Assembly (NCBI GenBank): GCA_024516035.1 | Contig: CM044967.1 | Span: forward strand, 21,573,948-21,637,947 | Length of the DNA: 64,000 nt | Source of the DNA: Bactericera cockerelli | Lineage: Eukaryota > Arthropoda > Insecta > Hemiptera > Triozidae | Direction: 5' to 3' | Part shown: piece after piece, positions 9,646-20,529 of the stretch | Layout of the letters: every line of letters begins with the position of its first letter | How positions within the stretch are numbered: the stretch's first letter is position 1 | The notes under the pieces: model-generated | The model's database searches: none | Told to the model about the DNA's origin: nothing | The model's input: only the letters and a program-made list of their open reading frames with translations | Made by a program: the position numbers and the translations under genes

Positions 9646-11399
9646 AACTTAGAGTTATCGAAATGGAAATCATATAGGTATATGAGTGGGTAAAAATGAG
9701 CCCAATTTTAATGTAATTAAGAAAACTACCCCTGATGAATACCAATGCAATAAAATACACTACAGCTTTTATTCCCGTCAGCTGGAATTTCATATCATAA
9801 AATTTTGATTGTTCCAGAGATATTCTAATAAAAAAAACAGCATCAATTAACACCCTCCATTCAGCAGAAGCCATCTAAAATATCTGGTAATAATGATGAT
9901 GTTTTTTTTTTTTAATTTTTATTATGAAGCTTATGAATATCGAAGAAAAACTTTGCCAAATTTAAAGCTCCAGCAGATTCCCTCAATTTGCATGCATGTG
10001 TTAACCTTATCAACGCTGCCCATATTCAAGAATGCCTCAGTGCTGGACATTGCCGACAGCCTCGAACACTTGAAAGAGAATGCAAAAGCAATTCTATATG
10101 CTTAATATTTTGTATGTAGTTTTTCATATTTTTTTGTGTAGATGTGATTAGATGTAAATTAATTGATTTTGTAACTGCCTGCTTGTTAGGCGTGGAATCG
10201 ATTACTAAAAAAATGGTTTTTTTTAACCGGCGTCCAAGTTTAAGGGCTCATTATATTATTAACAATAATATAATAAGGGCTCATTGGGACTCAGATAGAT
10301 CTATGGTTGTGGCTATTTACAAGTCTTAATGAGTCAGATTTAAGAAAAACTACTAAGTTTGTAATTTCTCAAAAACTGTGAATGATTAAGAAATAAATTG
10401 AAAAGTTTTCTATCAATTCCATATGTACCACAAGCAGGCTTAGCCCGATTGTGCGTGAGGCATGGCTGATTTATTCGCAAATTTCTCTAATGCAAAATTT
10501 TGATACTTTCTAAACATTTTGCAACAAGACCTTGCAAAGGTCACAATTATGTAAGTGATAAATACATTTATAAATAATTTACACATTTTTCATGTTCAAA
10601 CATTATTTCTTGATAAGTGCGTAACTGAACCATTGGTCCTGATTAAGGGGAGTTTTGTTATTTGCATAAAATGTAACGAAAAATAATCAGAATAACTTGC
10701 GAAATGTGAAACCTACAATCAGTGTGGTTTCATTTATCGTGTGCAATTAATAGCGCATTATTTTATATAGAATTGTATTCTAATGCGTTGGTGAGGGTTG
10801 TCCAATATTCCAATGATTACGGGGCCATATATTTTGACGTTTTTCAAAGTACATTTCTGACTTTCTGCATATTTCTTAATTTTCTGACTTTTTGGTTTTC
10901 TAAGTTTTTACATAAAACTAGCTGTTTGCCTGTACGTCGTAAACACTCACGTTCGAGTCGTTGGTCAGTCACAGAAATGAACTGAAAAAATAAAATATGG
11001 AGCAGGGAGGGGCAGGGAAATAAGAAAGAGATAGAGTTAATTTTTTTTTTAATTTACGGAATGCGAATCCATTTTTATAACACGCGGACCTACTTAAACT
11101 ATAAACTAAATTATCACTTAACTAAAAATAAACCTATTTCAACAGGAGTTATATTGAAAATATCAATTCCTACATCGCTGGCTCTATTGCCTATAGTTTG
11201 TAGCCTTTGCATAGGTGAAAATTCTCCTATATTACAACGGTTTGATTTTAGTTTAAAAATAAGGTGAAAGCGTGTATTTTTACAGTTGACTCTAAGATTT
11301 AGTTTTGCAAGGAGCTCAGGAGAATCGATAGAACTATGCAAAAGTTTACCAAGAAATGTGGTATTAATGGCTACTACAGATTTCTGGCCCCTAAACATG
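9646..11399. other. intergenic, no gene supported
   Basis: Short frames occur but none is recognisable. A frame at about 9985-10105 reads LINAAHIQECLSAGHCRQPR, which has a protein-like composition and may be a decayed mobile-element fragment. 10250-10280 has an ATTATATTATTAACAATAAT palindrome. Confidence 0.4.
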
Positions 11400-11682
11400 A
11401 TTTGCGTTAGGATGGGTATCCAGCTGTAAATTGTGGAAGGAGCCTTACCTATGAACACGTACCAATGTATAATATGGCAGGAATTAGGAAATAAATTAGT
11501 TGAAGAGACTGGAGATAAGAGAGCAGCATCATACCTCATCCAACGTTTAAGCCTGGCCATTCAGAGGGGGAATGCAGCCAGCATTGCGGGCTCATTCCCC
11601 TTCACAAATTCACTGAATGAAGTCTTTGTGTTATAGTTCAATAAAAAAGTTATTATCGAGTGAGAAAAAAAAAAAAAAAAAT
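11400..11682 (+). mobile_element. retroposed 3' end with short ORF and poly(A)
   Basis: GCGTTAGGATGGGTATCCAG resembles the 3' body of SINE family A. It is followed by an open frame (11433-11636, possibly 5'-open) with KLVEETGDKRAASYLIQRLS and LAIQRGNAASIAGSFP. The stop is followed by AATAAAAAAG at about 11640 and an A17 run at about 11665-11682, the layout of a reverse-transcribed 3' end. The peptide motif seems familiar from insect mobile-element proteins, but I cannot name the family with confidence. Confidence 0.5.
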
Positions 11683-12720
11683 ATGTGCAGGTGTGGTGCA
11701 TCCTCAAGTCAATGCATGAAAGTATTGGTCTAGTGGACAGTGCACCACGGTTTGGACAGTCCTTGTGTAGATTCTTCTGAAGGCAAGATTACTCATTTTC
11801 CCATAGCATGATGAAAAATTCATGCATTTCAGATTTTCAAATTATAATTTTATTTTACTTAAGGAAATATAAATATTTCTCGCTGAATCATGATTTTTCC
11901 TAATGATTTATTCCTCTCCCTGTTGTTTCTTTTCCTAAATTTCTTCAATTTGTATATTTGTTCATTAAATGAACATTATACGTATTTTGCAAAACTCGCG
12001 GAAGACAAAGAAGAAAATGGATTGCAGATTTCAAAGAAGATATGGATGTGCAGACCTACGGAGAAAGCAAGCGAAAAGCCGAGAACAGATAAATATGGAA
12101 AAATGTCATTCAGGATATCAACTAGCAACCTGCGGATACGAAGAGGCTACCAATGATGATGATGAATAATTTTCACTGTGTTAAAAAAAAAATTCTAAAT
12201 GTAGATGGTTGGTTTTTGGTGCGATTTTCCAAACAACAGACATCCGTAGGTTACATGACATAACTACTTATTTTCTACTAATTACTTTCTTTTATCAATT
12301 GGGTATAGAAACTATTGTTTTCGGTCGGTGTTTTTCAAATTGAGCTCATAACTTAGACTCTCCTGATTTCAAGAAAAGTATTTTTTATCAAATGGTATGT
12401 ATGTGTGAGTACAAAATATCTCAAGAACGATAAGTCGTAGAGCGATGAAATTTGGCATATCGCTGCAGGGCGCTAAAAGTACGGACCCGGAATTTCATTA
12501 AAAGCAGCCATTTTGTTTGTTTTTTTTTATATCTCGAGAAATATAATAAATTCAAGTATCTCGTAAGCTTTATAAGGGCCGAATTATGAAACAGGATTAG
12601 TTAATCTTAGTGGACACTATCCCTTAACTTTCACTTTGCCAACAACTGTAGAGGTCATATTAAATTTCAGCCGGTCTTTGTAGTTGTGTATTACCACTGT
12701 GGCATAACAGAGCTCTAGCC
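11683..12720. other. intergenic, no gene seen
   Basis: AT-rich. Overlapping short frames at 11890-12169 (rich in K and E) are not recognisable. At 12420-12560, GAACGATAAGTCGTAGAGCG and a later ATATCTCGAGAAATA resemble the interior of the MITE at 20647 and may be a remote relative. Confidence 0.4.
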
Positions 12721-12835
12721 AGACTCCGTGGAGTAACGGCTGTGACTACTGCCCTTAGTCTACAGATCCTGAGTTCGATTTCTGGTCGGAGCAGACTTTT
12801 CGAACAGAAAATTCTGTTATCTATTTCCAAATTTT
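12721..12835 (+). mobile_element. tRNA-derived SINE, family A, 5' part
   Basis: ACTCCGTGGAGTAACGGCTG (box A), GACTACTGCCCTTAGTCTAC, and box-B-like CCTGAGTTCGATTTCTGG, then GCAGACTTTTCGAACAGAAA. It matches the head at 57165 and stops early, so the 3' body is missing. Confidence 0.7.
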
Positions 12836-13929
12836 CATAAAATTCACAAAAATGTAAACAAAGAGCCCTACAGATTTATACAACGATTTCTACGCGGAGT
12901 GCACAGATTCGAGTAGTCTTTTCTCTCTGTGGGAATGAGAAAAATCTTGTTCTAAAATATAAAAGAGATGACCAACAGTCAGCTATTATAATCTAAGGGT
13001 CGACTTGGATTTATTAATTCTGTCTAATACTATGGCCCTTCGAGTTATCGTAAAAATAAAAGAATAAAATCGTCTTTTTTCACGATTTTACACCCATATT
13101 TCATACCTTGAATATAAATGTTCGACATATTTCATATTGAACCGTAGAGGTAGAGGTTCAATCCTACATAATATTTTGAGAGGTTCTTATTACTTTTAGC
13201 CTCTTTTTTATCGACCGATTTTTTTGTTGCTGTTGGAAATTTCTATATAAGAAAAAACCTGCTCAAGTTTAAGTAATAGAAAGTCGTTTGGTGTTTGGAT
13301 CAGTTTATTTTTAAATAAAGCATCTACACAACACTCTAATCATTCATTGACCGAAAAAAACGCACACATCGCAATCTGAAATCTTACACATGCCGTGAGC
13401 CCGAATTTCGGCTAATGAGCAAGCTTAAAATGCTCAGCTTGCGATCTGGTAGTTTAAAGCGATTGAAACCCCAAAATCAGCCTTTCAAACACTATGAAAA
13501 AACAAAAAAATCCACACATCGAGATGTGAAAGAGTAAGAATACCATGGACTGTCATATACCACAAACCGCTAAGCCAAGTTCCAACAAGCCATATCTTCG
13601 GTTCAATTGATCATAGAGATATGAATTTTGGAACAAAGATTGTCCTAATATAATTCAAAAGACATTGAAATGGTGTCGTTTTAGGGAGCATATTAAACAG
13701 AAGAATTTTGAAATTTTTCATAAAAAATAATGAAACTGCATGTGCTGAGCTGTGCACGTTTGTGAAACGAACCATTTACAAAAAGTAATGATATTCCACA
13801 AACTTGGCCAGCTTTATGGCATCGGTTGTATGGAATAAAACGACTCTATGTATACAAAATAACCATCACAAAGAGCGAAACAGGCCAAGTTAGAGGATAG
13901 TTTGCAGTTGAAAACGTACAAAATGAGGA
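12836..13929. other. intergenic with old dispersed repeats
   Basis: 13365-13490 is a copy of the repeat at 6183. 13555-13690 (CTTCGGTTCAATTGATCATA, GAACAAAGATTGTCCTAATA) is shared with 44690-44770. No gene is recognisable. Confidence 0.5.
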
Positions 13930-14790
13930 ACTCAGAAAACGGGCTTTAATATAAGATATAGTTTCGAAACAAGATAACTTGGCCGCAAGCAAGCCAGACA
14001 TAAGGCGATGCATAGTATTAGTATCAATGTCACTGTCAGGAGTATTTTTATGAACTTACTCGGTATCTTCAGACCGGTCTCCGCCCGCAGCCTCTTAAGG
14101 ACTTGAGGATCATCAACCCTCTCGCCGAGGCACACCTCACATCTGCCTTTAGACGAGGTTGAAGCAATTGCCGGCTGGAGGGAGGGGAGCCCTTCAACTG
14201 GGGGGGACAGGGTGAAGCAGGGGACATCTCCAGACTGAGTGGTGCCAGGGCTGGTGACAAGGTAGGTGCCGCCACTGCTGGAAATATATTGGGAAAGGGT
14301 GAAGCAGGAGACATCTCCAGACTGAGTGGTGCCAGGGCTGGTGACAAGGTAGGTGCCGCTACTTACTGCTGGAAATATATTGGTCCGTGGATCCCCCCTC
14401 CGTAGAAAAAGAGGAGGAGAATTGGTATTCCTTTGACGAAGATGCCCCTGTCGACTTCTTCTTCTTCGACTGCTGCGCACACAGAGAGTGTGAGCAGAAG
14501 TTATGGAAGTCGAAGTGGACGGAACAGGAGAGAGGCAGTCCGCCTTCCTCTTCTGTGTTCCGGAGCCTTGGGCCTGCAGATTAGAGTTGTCTATTAATAA
14601 AATTATTCATTCATTAGCAATGAGACATAAACTGTAATTCTCACACAGATTACAATATAAAACTATAAATGCCATGCTGCCTCCAGAGTCCCGAATCGGT
14701 CCAAAAATAAAAGGTGAAATTTTAGGGACGCGGAACAGACAGAAAAACGAAAGCCAAATCGTCCAGTACCTAACATAACCTCGCTTAGTA
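13930..14790. repeat. GC-rich duplicated block, copy 1
   Basis: From about 14074 (GACCGGTCTCCGCCCGCAGC) to about 14780 (CCAGTACCTAACATAACC) this block is repeated in the same orientation at about 15625-16380. Inside, an 87-bp unit starting GGTGAAGCAGGGGACATCTC (14211) is repeated at 14298; copy 2 has one unit. A - strand frame (13932-14480, 182 codons) is open, with an SPGTTQSGDV repeat, a CEVCLGERVDDPQVLKRL stretch and a hydrophobic segment at residues 143-165. The + strand frame is also partly open (EDAPVDFFFFDCCAHRECEQ). Base composition is far more GC-rich than the surroundings. The family is not recognised. Confidence 0.6.
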
Positions 14791-15599
14791 AAGTATCTAC
14801 GCTCACTCACTGCGTTCGGTTAGGTACTAACTAATTGCGAAAAACCATCGTAAAAATTTAGGCTTTTTCTTCATAAGCCATTAAACCCTCAGAAAACTGA
14901 AAGCTAGCCTGGCTTGTTAGGGTTGTCTACTCTGTTCTCAGGTTATAGTCCTCTAGCGAGACACTGGTCGTAGTGGTCGTCTCCCTGTTTAACGTCTCCT
15001 AGCTAGACGTGGTTGGATTGGCTTCCGATATGTTATCAAAATCAGACAACTCAGAACAGCCTGGGTCGAGAATGCGGCGGACGGTCAAGTCCGCTAATTG
15101 GTAACCTCCCCTCATTGCAACCAAAGCAACACCACGAGACTGGAGCATAAATCCGCTCCTGGTGTAACACCCTGTCGGGGACGCTTCATACCCTCGAGTG
15201 GAGAAACCCTAGGAAGTAATAATAACTCACCTTGAGTATGGACGGAGACAAAGCAAAAGCACTGCTACAACTGGAGGACGTAAAGAGAGCCTCCTCCTCC
15301 GAGACACATGATCAGGAATCAGGGATCCCTCCGACGATATGGAGAAGGACTGAGACCTCACTCTTCCAGATCTACCACGTGATATATGATTCATAGCACT
15401 TCTCCGAGGATCATAGATTAGGATGAACGCAAGCCAACAGCTTTCTCGTGGCGACGATATTCCCGTGAAGACGAAGATGCGAAGCGGACGGATATCTCCT
15501 TTGTGTTATGCCCAGACAGAGAGCGCGCAGAAGCTATGGGGTCCTTCTTGTGTAGTCGATGTGGACGCAACAGTCCTTCTCTCAGTTCCGGAGCCCTGG
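14791..15599 (+). other. GC-rich stretch between the duplicates, possible 5' part of a mobile element
   Basis: A small + strand frame begins at ATG 15238: MDGDKAKALLQLEDVKRASS, about 52 codons. This looks like a real protein start but is not recognised. A further + frame at about 15470-15560 reads FVLCPDRERAEAMGSFLCSR, and its DNA is a diverged third copy of the block at 14449-14580. 14870-15005 (CTCTAGCGAGACACTGG ... CTCCCTGTTTAACGTC) recurs at 17935-18075 and loosely at 38440-38515. Confidence 0.4.
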
Positions 15600-16380
15600 G
15601 CCTACAGATTCGGCCTCTGCCCGCATCCTCTTCGGGACTTCGGGCCTCTGCCCAAGGACTTCGGGATCATCAACCCTCTCGCCGAGTCACACCTGACATC
15701 GGCCTTCAGACGAGGTTGAAGCAATTGCCGGCTGGAAGGAGGGGAGCCCTTCAGCTGGGGGGGGACAGGGTGAAGCAGGGGACATCTCCAGACTGAGTGG
15801 TGCCAGGGCTGGTGACAAGGTAGGTGCCGCCACTGCTCGAGATATATTGGTCCGTGGATCCCCCCTCCGTAGAAAAAGCCGAGGAGGATTGGTATTCCTG
15901 GGTCCTTAATCTACGACGTCTGAGGGTAGCATTCGCTCTAGGGGGGTCATAATATGGCAGAAAGCCGCCGACGAAGATGCCCCTGTCGACTTCTTCTTCT
16001 TCGACTGCTGCGCACACAGAGAGTGTGAGCAGAAGTTATGGAAGTCGAAGTGGACGGAACAGGAGAGAGGCAGTCCGCCTTCCTCTTCTGTGTTCCGGAG
16101 CCTTGGGCCTGCAGATAAGAGTTGTCTAATAATAAAATTATTCATACATTAGCAATGAGACATAAACTGAAATCCTCACACAGATTACAATATTAGACTT
16201 TAAATGCCATGTTGTCTCCAGAGTCCTTCCTTAATCGGTCCAAAAATAAGAGTTAAATTTTAGGGACCCCAATAAACATGAAGAATAAATTTCAATAATT
16301 TTGCAGAATTCGGTCGGGAGTTATCGTGGAACAGACAGAAAAACGAAAGCCAAATTGTCCAGTACCCAACATAAACCTTA
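15600..16380. repeat. GC-rich duplicated block, copy 2
   Basis: It is collinear with 14074-14780: GATCATCAACCCTCTCGCCG, AGGTTGAAGCAATTGCCGGC, CCGTGGATCCCCCCTCCGTA, GAGTGTGAGCAGAAGTTATG, and CCAGTACCCAACATAAACC at the end. It has a 70-bp insertion at about 15885-15960 and another at about 16266-16330 relative to copy 1. Its high-coordinate end runs straight into the C-terminal side of the - strand LINE remnant, so the block may be 3' sequence of that LINE or an element joined to it. Confidence 0.6.
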
Positions 16381-16399
16381 TGCTGAATAGTTTCTATTC

Positions 16400-17885
16400 T
16401 CCCAGAATGATATTCATACGAAGGATTCCATACAGTGGAAGCAAATTCAGAACACCCCGAACCTAAGAACAATATAGGATTTTGAACGACAGATGATCAG
16501 GGAACATTTTTGTCGATCTAGTAATAAAACCAAGCATTCCAGAAGCTTTTTTGAAAATAGCGTCAATGTGGGGTATAAAGCAGAGTTTAGAATCGATGAG
16601 AAAACCCAAATCTCTGATACAAAAAGAACGAGGAATTTCGCAAAAATCAAGACGATAAGAAAATATGGCAGGGGAGTTAGAATTTGAAAAAGTAATAACA
16701 TTGGACTTGGAGAGGTTAACCTCAAGCAAGTTATTTAGAAACCAATTGTTCAAAGAAGTGAGAGCGTGCTGAAGTTTAAGGTAATCTTCTGCGGAAAGGT
16801 AATCTTCTGCGGAACTAACTGAACGGAACAACTTGAGGTCGTCACAGAAGAGAAGATACTGAACGTCGTGTTGTGAAAGGCAGTTTTGAACATTGTTAAA
16901 GAGAAGAAATAGGATTGGACCAAGATAAGATCGTTGAGGAACGCCTGAAACAGCTTGAACGGAATTAGATATTGAAGAACCTACCCGAACCATACATAAC
17001 CTATTAGAGAGGTAACTGGAGAACCACAAGAGAAAAGGACCTGATATTCCATGTGCAGACAACTTATCCAAGAGAATCCTATGATTTACTCGATCAAAGG
17101 CCTTAGAAAGGTCAAGATAGATCGAATCAACTTGATTTTTCCCGAAACTGACAGATAAGTGATTAAGTAAGGTCCTGAAGGAGATTGGAAGACACTGATT
17201 TGCCGGGCATAAATCCATGCTGATTGTTGATAATAAAACGAGTTAAGACAGGAAAGAGCTTCTGAAGAACAACAGATTCAAAAAGTTTTGTTATAGCTGA
17301 CAGAATGAAAATAGGTCGATAACTGGTTATCATTCATTGTTTCTCTGTTCTGGTTATCATTCACTGGTTATCATAATACAATCAAACATGTATCTATGTT
17401 TGATTTTACACTGGGCTTGACCCGTAAATATACAATTACCATTATATTCGAGGCATCCTTTTTGTGAACAGGTGTAAGGAAACATTTTTTCCATGAAGAC
17501 GGGAAAACTCCTGAAGATAAGGATAAATTGAAGAAGTAACACAAAGGACGAGCAAGAGACGAAGAACAGCGTTTCAAGAAGATTGAATGCCATGAGGACC
17601 TGCACCTTTATGAACACTTAAAGCCTTGAGTTTTCTGAAGACATCTATTTCTGAAAGAGAGCAAGAAGAAATAATCTCAGACAATTCAAAATTGATTTTG
17701 GAAGAACAGAGTGGAACGTCTACAAATACTGAAGAGAAGTGCTGAGCAAAAAGATTAGCAGTAGACAAAGATGATGCAGATTCGATGTCATTGATCTTTA
17801 GGCTTGTAGGAATAGCGGAACTACCCCGAAGATTTCTATTATACTTCCAGAAGTAACGAGGATTTTCTTTTGTTTCGAACAACGG
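16400..17885 (-). pseudogene. LINE reverse transcriptase remnant, broken
   Basis: Reading down the - strand: N-terminal RT region at 17882-17574 (ENPRYFWKYNRNLRGSSAIP, then KGAGPHGI where active elements have a PGPDGI-type motif). Then YFFNLSLSSGVFPSSWKKCF and TPVHKKDASNI near 17450. A short unrelated insertion or rearrangement lies at about 17330-17445. Then SIYLDLSKAFDRVNHRILLD, GVPQRSYLGPILF and the catalytic box at 16838-16849, which reads FCDD instead of F/YADD. A six-residue SAEDYL duplication follows (18-bp tandem at about 16786-16815). The tail has SIVWNPSYEYHSGRIETIQ-like sequence at about 16400-16445. Several frame changes and the altered box show it is inactive. It is jockey/CR1-like. 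Confidence 0.8.
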
Positions 17886-17934
17886 AATTTAGATATGAAG
17901 AATAACATGGTGGTCATAAGTGGATGAGTTGGCA

Positions 17935-18075
17935 CCTTCTGAACAACATAAGCCGTTAACTTTTTTTTAATAAGCCGTTAATTGGTTTGAAAACTGCAAG
18001 CTTGGCTTGTTAAGGTTGGCTAGTCTGTTTTCTGTTTATACGCCTCTAACGAGACACTGGTTTTCTCCCTGTTTA
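17935..18075 (+). repeat. dispersed repeat shared with 14870-15005
   Basis: TAAGCCGTTAATTGGTTTGA, GGCTTGTTAAGGTTGGCTAG, GAGACACTGG and CTCCCTGTTTAACGTC match 14870-15005, and in part 38440-38515. A short SINE-like unit of unknown family. Confidence 0.5.
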
Positions 18076-18840
18076 ACGTCCCCCAGACAACTCCTGCACT
18101 ACCTAATATCCTCCCAACTCTCTGGGTTATTTTCCTGAAATATGGAAACATGCTTTAGTCGTACCGATCCATAAAAATAGTGAGAAATCCAATGTTCAGC
18201 ATTATCGACCCATTTCCAAAATCTCATTTATTCCAAAACTCTGTGAAGCAATCGTCTATGTACAATAAACTAAAAGTCATTTTATCTCCGCTAATAATAC
18301 ACACTCAACAGGGATTTATCTGGCCTCCTGTTTACTATATTCATAAATGACCGAGATGAGAGATGTCCATGGCTGGCTATATGCGGACGATTTTAAGGCT
18401 GCTAGAAAGGTGAGTGGTGCGTCGGACTGCGCGGGGTACGCTAGATACTCTTGTGTCCTGGTGTGAGACAAATGGCAGAAATTCAATGTAAGCAAATGCT
18501 CTGTAATATTTTTCTAGCGTAAAAAATATCCCTTATCATTTGACTATATCATCAATAATGAAAAACTAAACCGTGTCAACCAAATCAAAGATCTTTGAGT
18601 TCTGTCAGACGAAGACCTTAAGTTTAACTCCTATATATCTAAAGTAACAATCTAAAGCCTTTCGTAAACTGGGTTTTATCCATCGGAACTCCAAAGAATT
18701 CAAAAATCCAAAGACACTCAGAGCTCTCTATTGCTCATTAGTGAGACCAGGGTTGGAATACTCAACACTTTGGTCTCCACAATAAAACACACCTGAATTG
18801 ACGCGATAGAGAGTATACAGAAAAAGTTCATTAGGATTTT

Positions 18841-19280
18841 TTAATGTTGTTTTAATTGTAAATATTTTGTATTATACTTTCCAACTGTTTTTATATCCTG
18901 TTATCAAGGGTGGTGCGGAAGAGAATGCCAAAGGCATTATCACCACCCTTGCTCAAACTTTGTTTATATTTAATTAACTAGGTATACCTTTTGACTGCAC
19001 CTGTATATAAAAAATTGTAAATAAAGATTGATCTAAATTGTTGAATAATAATAATAATACCTCCGTGGCTCAGTGGTTAAGAGCATTGGTTACTGACCCG
19101 GAGGTCGCGGGTTCGAATCCCGGCCGGTGCGGAAATTTCTGTACGAAATTTTCCGTTTCCGGAATGGCATGGATGTAAAGGTAATGTGCCCTGAAGTAAT
19201 GCGAAAGCGGTTCCGGGGCACACTTACCTTTTTTTTTTTTTAAAAAAAAATAATAAATAAGTAATAATAATAATAATAAT
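18841..19280 (+). mobile_element. nested insertion: LINE 3' tail plus SINE
   Basis: It interrupts the RT C-terminal coding region of the host LINE. The first part (18841-19060) is a LINE-type 3' tail. It holds hairpin copy 3: GGGTGGTG (18908-18915) pairs with CACCACCC (18941-18948) around an inner ATGCC AAA GGCAT stem. The tail ends in AATAAAGATTGATC and ATAATAATAATAAT. A SINE follows directly. The exact target duplication could not be fixed because both edges are T- or A-rich. Confidence 0.65.
19062..19262 (+). mobile_element. tRNA-derived SINE, family D
   Basis: The head CCTCCGTGGCTCAGTGGTTA (box A) and GTCGCGGGTTCGAATCCCGG (box B) is close to a tRNA. It is followed by GGAATGGCATGGATGTAAAG, GGTTCCGGGGCACACTTACC, and a T12-A9 and ATAATAA tail. 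The acceptor ends do not pair as a functional tRNA, and the unit has a SINE body and tail, so it is called a SINE. Confidence 0.8.
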
Positions 19281-19560
19281 AACTCAAATCAATATACCTT
19301 TCCTACAATTACCTAATCGAAAAATATGATCTACTTCCTCTTCATCCTAGAGATATCATTGACATATTATTTATCTTCAAAATTCTCCATTTCAAAATCA
19401 ATTGCCCTGATATCCTACAACGCATCAACCACGGAACTAGAAGTAGATTTACTCGTAATAAGGATACTTTTTCTATACAGAAATGCAACACAAGCATTGC
19501 TGAGTATTTCCCATTGATCAGATCATTGAAACTTTGTATACAATTTGTAACCATCCCTAT

Positions 19561-20529
19561 AATATTGATCTTTTAAAAGAGATGTCTCATACATTGAAAA
19601 AAAAAACCTACATTTGCTATTTGTCGAACACCGGTCACAGAGATCTTTGGTTCCAGAACTTGAGCCGCTCCCTTAATGATGCTAGATAAACCTTATCTGA
19701 TAGTGATCAGATCATGTTTCTCATGTCACACCTACTCGAACTCCCTTTACTAAATATTTACCTTCAATAGTAAATTAGGGAAGAATTGCACATACATATT
19801 TAATTATTCATGCAGAGGCTTTCAACTAGTTTTTAAAGTCTTTAAAGCCAGCGGTAGTTTTTAAAGTCTCACTCGATAGCTCAGTGGTGAAGGGGGTGCT
19901 CTGTGAATCCAGAGGTCGCGGGTTCAAAACTAAGCAGGTAGATGACTAGATATCCTCCCATTTGGGTATTTACCACACTATTTCAGCTTAGTGCTGAAAT
20001 AGTGTGAGTTAATAGTTTTTGAACGGGCAGTATAGGTAGGGTGAAGAGTCGAATCTAGTTAGAGAGAAACCTGGATATAAGAGAACAATATTATCCAGGT
20101 CCAATTTACCTCTCTACAAGGTAAAATAACCTCTATAATTATGTATAAGAGAAACCTGGATATAAGAGATAGAAAAAATCCGGTACCTTGAGCTCTCTTA
20201 CATCTGGGATTCATTGTTTTACTATTAATAATCTAAAGACGCTCTTGTACTGACCACTAGCTCATTACCCTTATGGTAGACTGGGCATTCACACAGCTCG
20301 TGATCAAAGTGTTTTTCTCCGAGAATCTCGCACGATCACTGGCTGAAGGACCGGACATGTAAAGTTTGGAAAAACCAATTCTACCAAGTGATTTAACATG
20401 AAAAAGTACAGTGATTTGATGTATCACACTTAAGGTTTGAACACTTTCACTTTTATCACAAAATAAGTCCATGATTCCGCGGGGTTGATCAAAGATCTGT
20501 TTGATCTAAGTATCGAGTATTGGGTTAAT
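19561..20529. other. intergenic with one SINE head
   Basis: 19868-19945 is a family D head (CTCGATAGCTCAGTGGTGAA, GGTCGCGGGTTCAAAACTAA). AGAGAAACCTGGATATAAGA occurs at about 20062 and 20149. 19977-20003 holds an inverted repeat around CTATTTCAGC TTAGT GCTGAAATAG. No gene seen. Confidence 0.5.

Larger units (their letters stand above)
18076..19560 (+). pseudogene. LINE reverse transcriptase remnant, split by nested insertion
   Basis: The + strand encodes FPEIWKHALVVPIHKNSEKS and NVQHYRPISKIS (fingers), then after a deletion WLYADDFKAARK with an intact YADD at 18380-18391, FNVSKCSVIFF, and IESIQKKFIRIF near 18830. Coding resumes at 19285 with YDLLPLHPRDIIDILFIFKI and ends near 19545 with FPLIRSLKLCIQFVTIP, a typical RT C-terminus. 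The 18841-19280 segment between the two halves is foreign. Many stops and frameshifts make it a dead copy. Confidence 0.75.

Noticed and set aside
13932..14480. Membrane protein gene on the - strand
   Set aside because: The frame spans a duplicated block with an internal 87-bp tandem, has an ambiguous start, and the other copy does not preserve it; described only as an open frame.
19062..19134. Functional tRNA gene
   Set aside because: Box A and B are good, but the acceptor arms do not pair and the copy has a SINE body and A/T tail.
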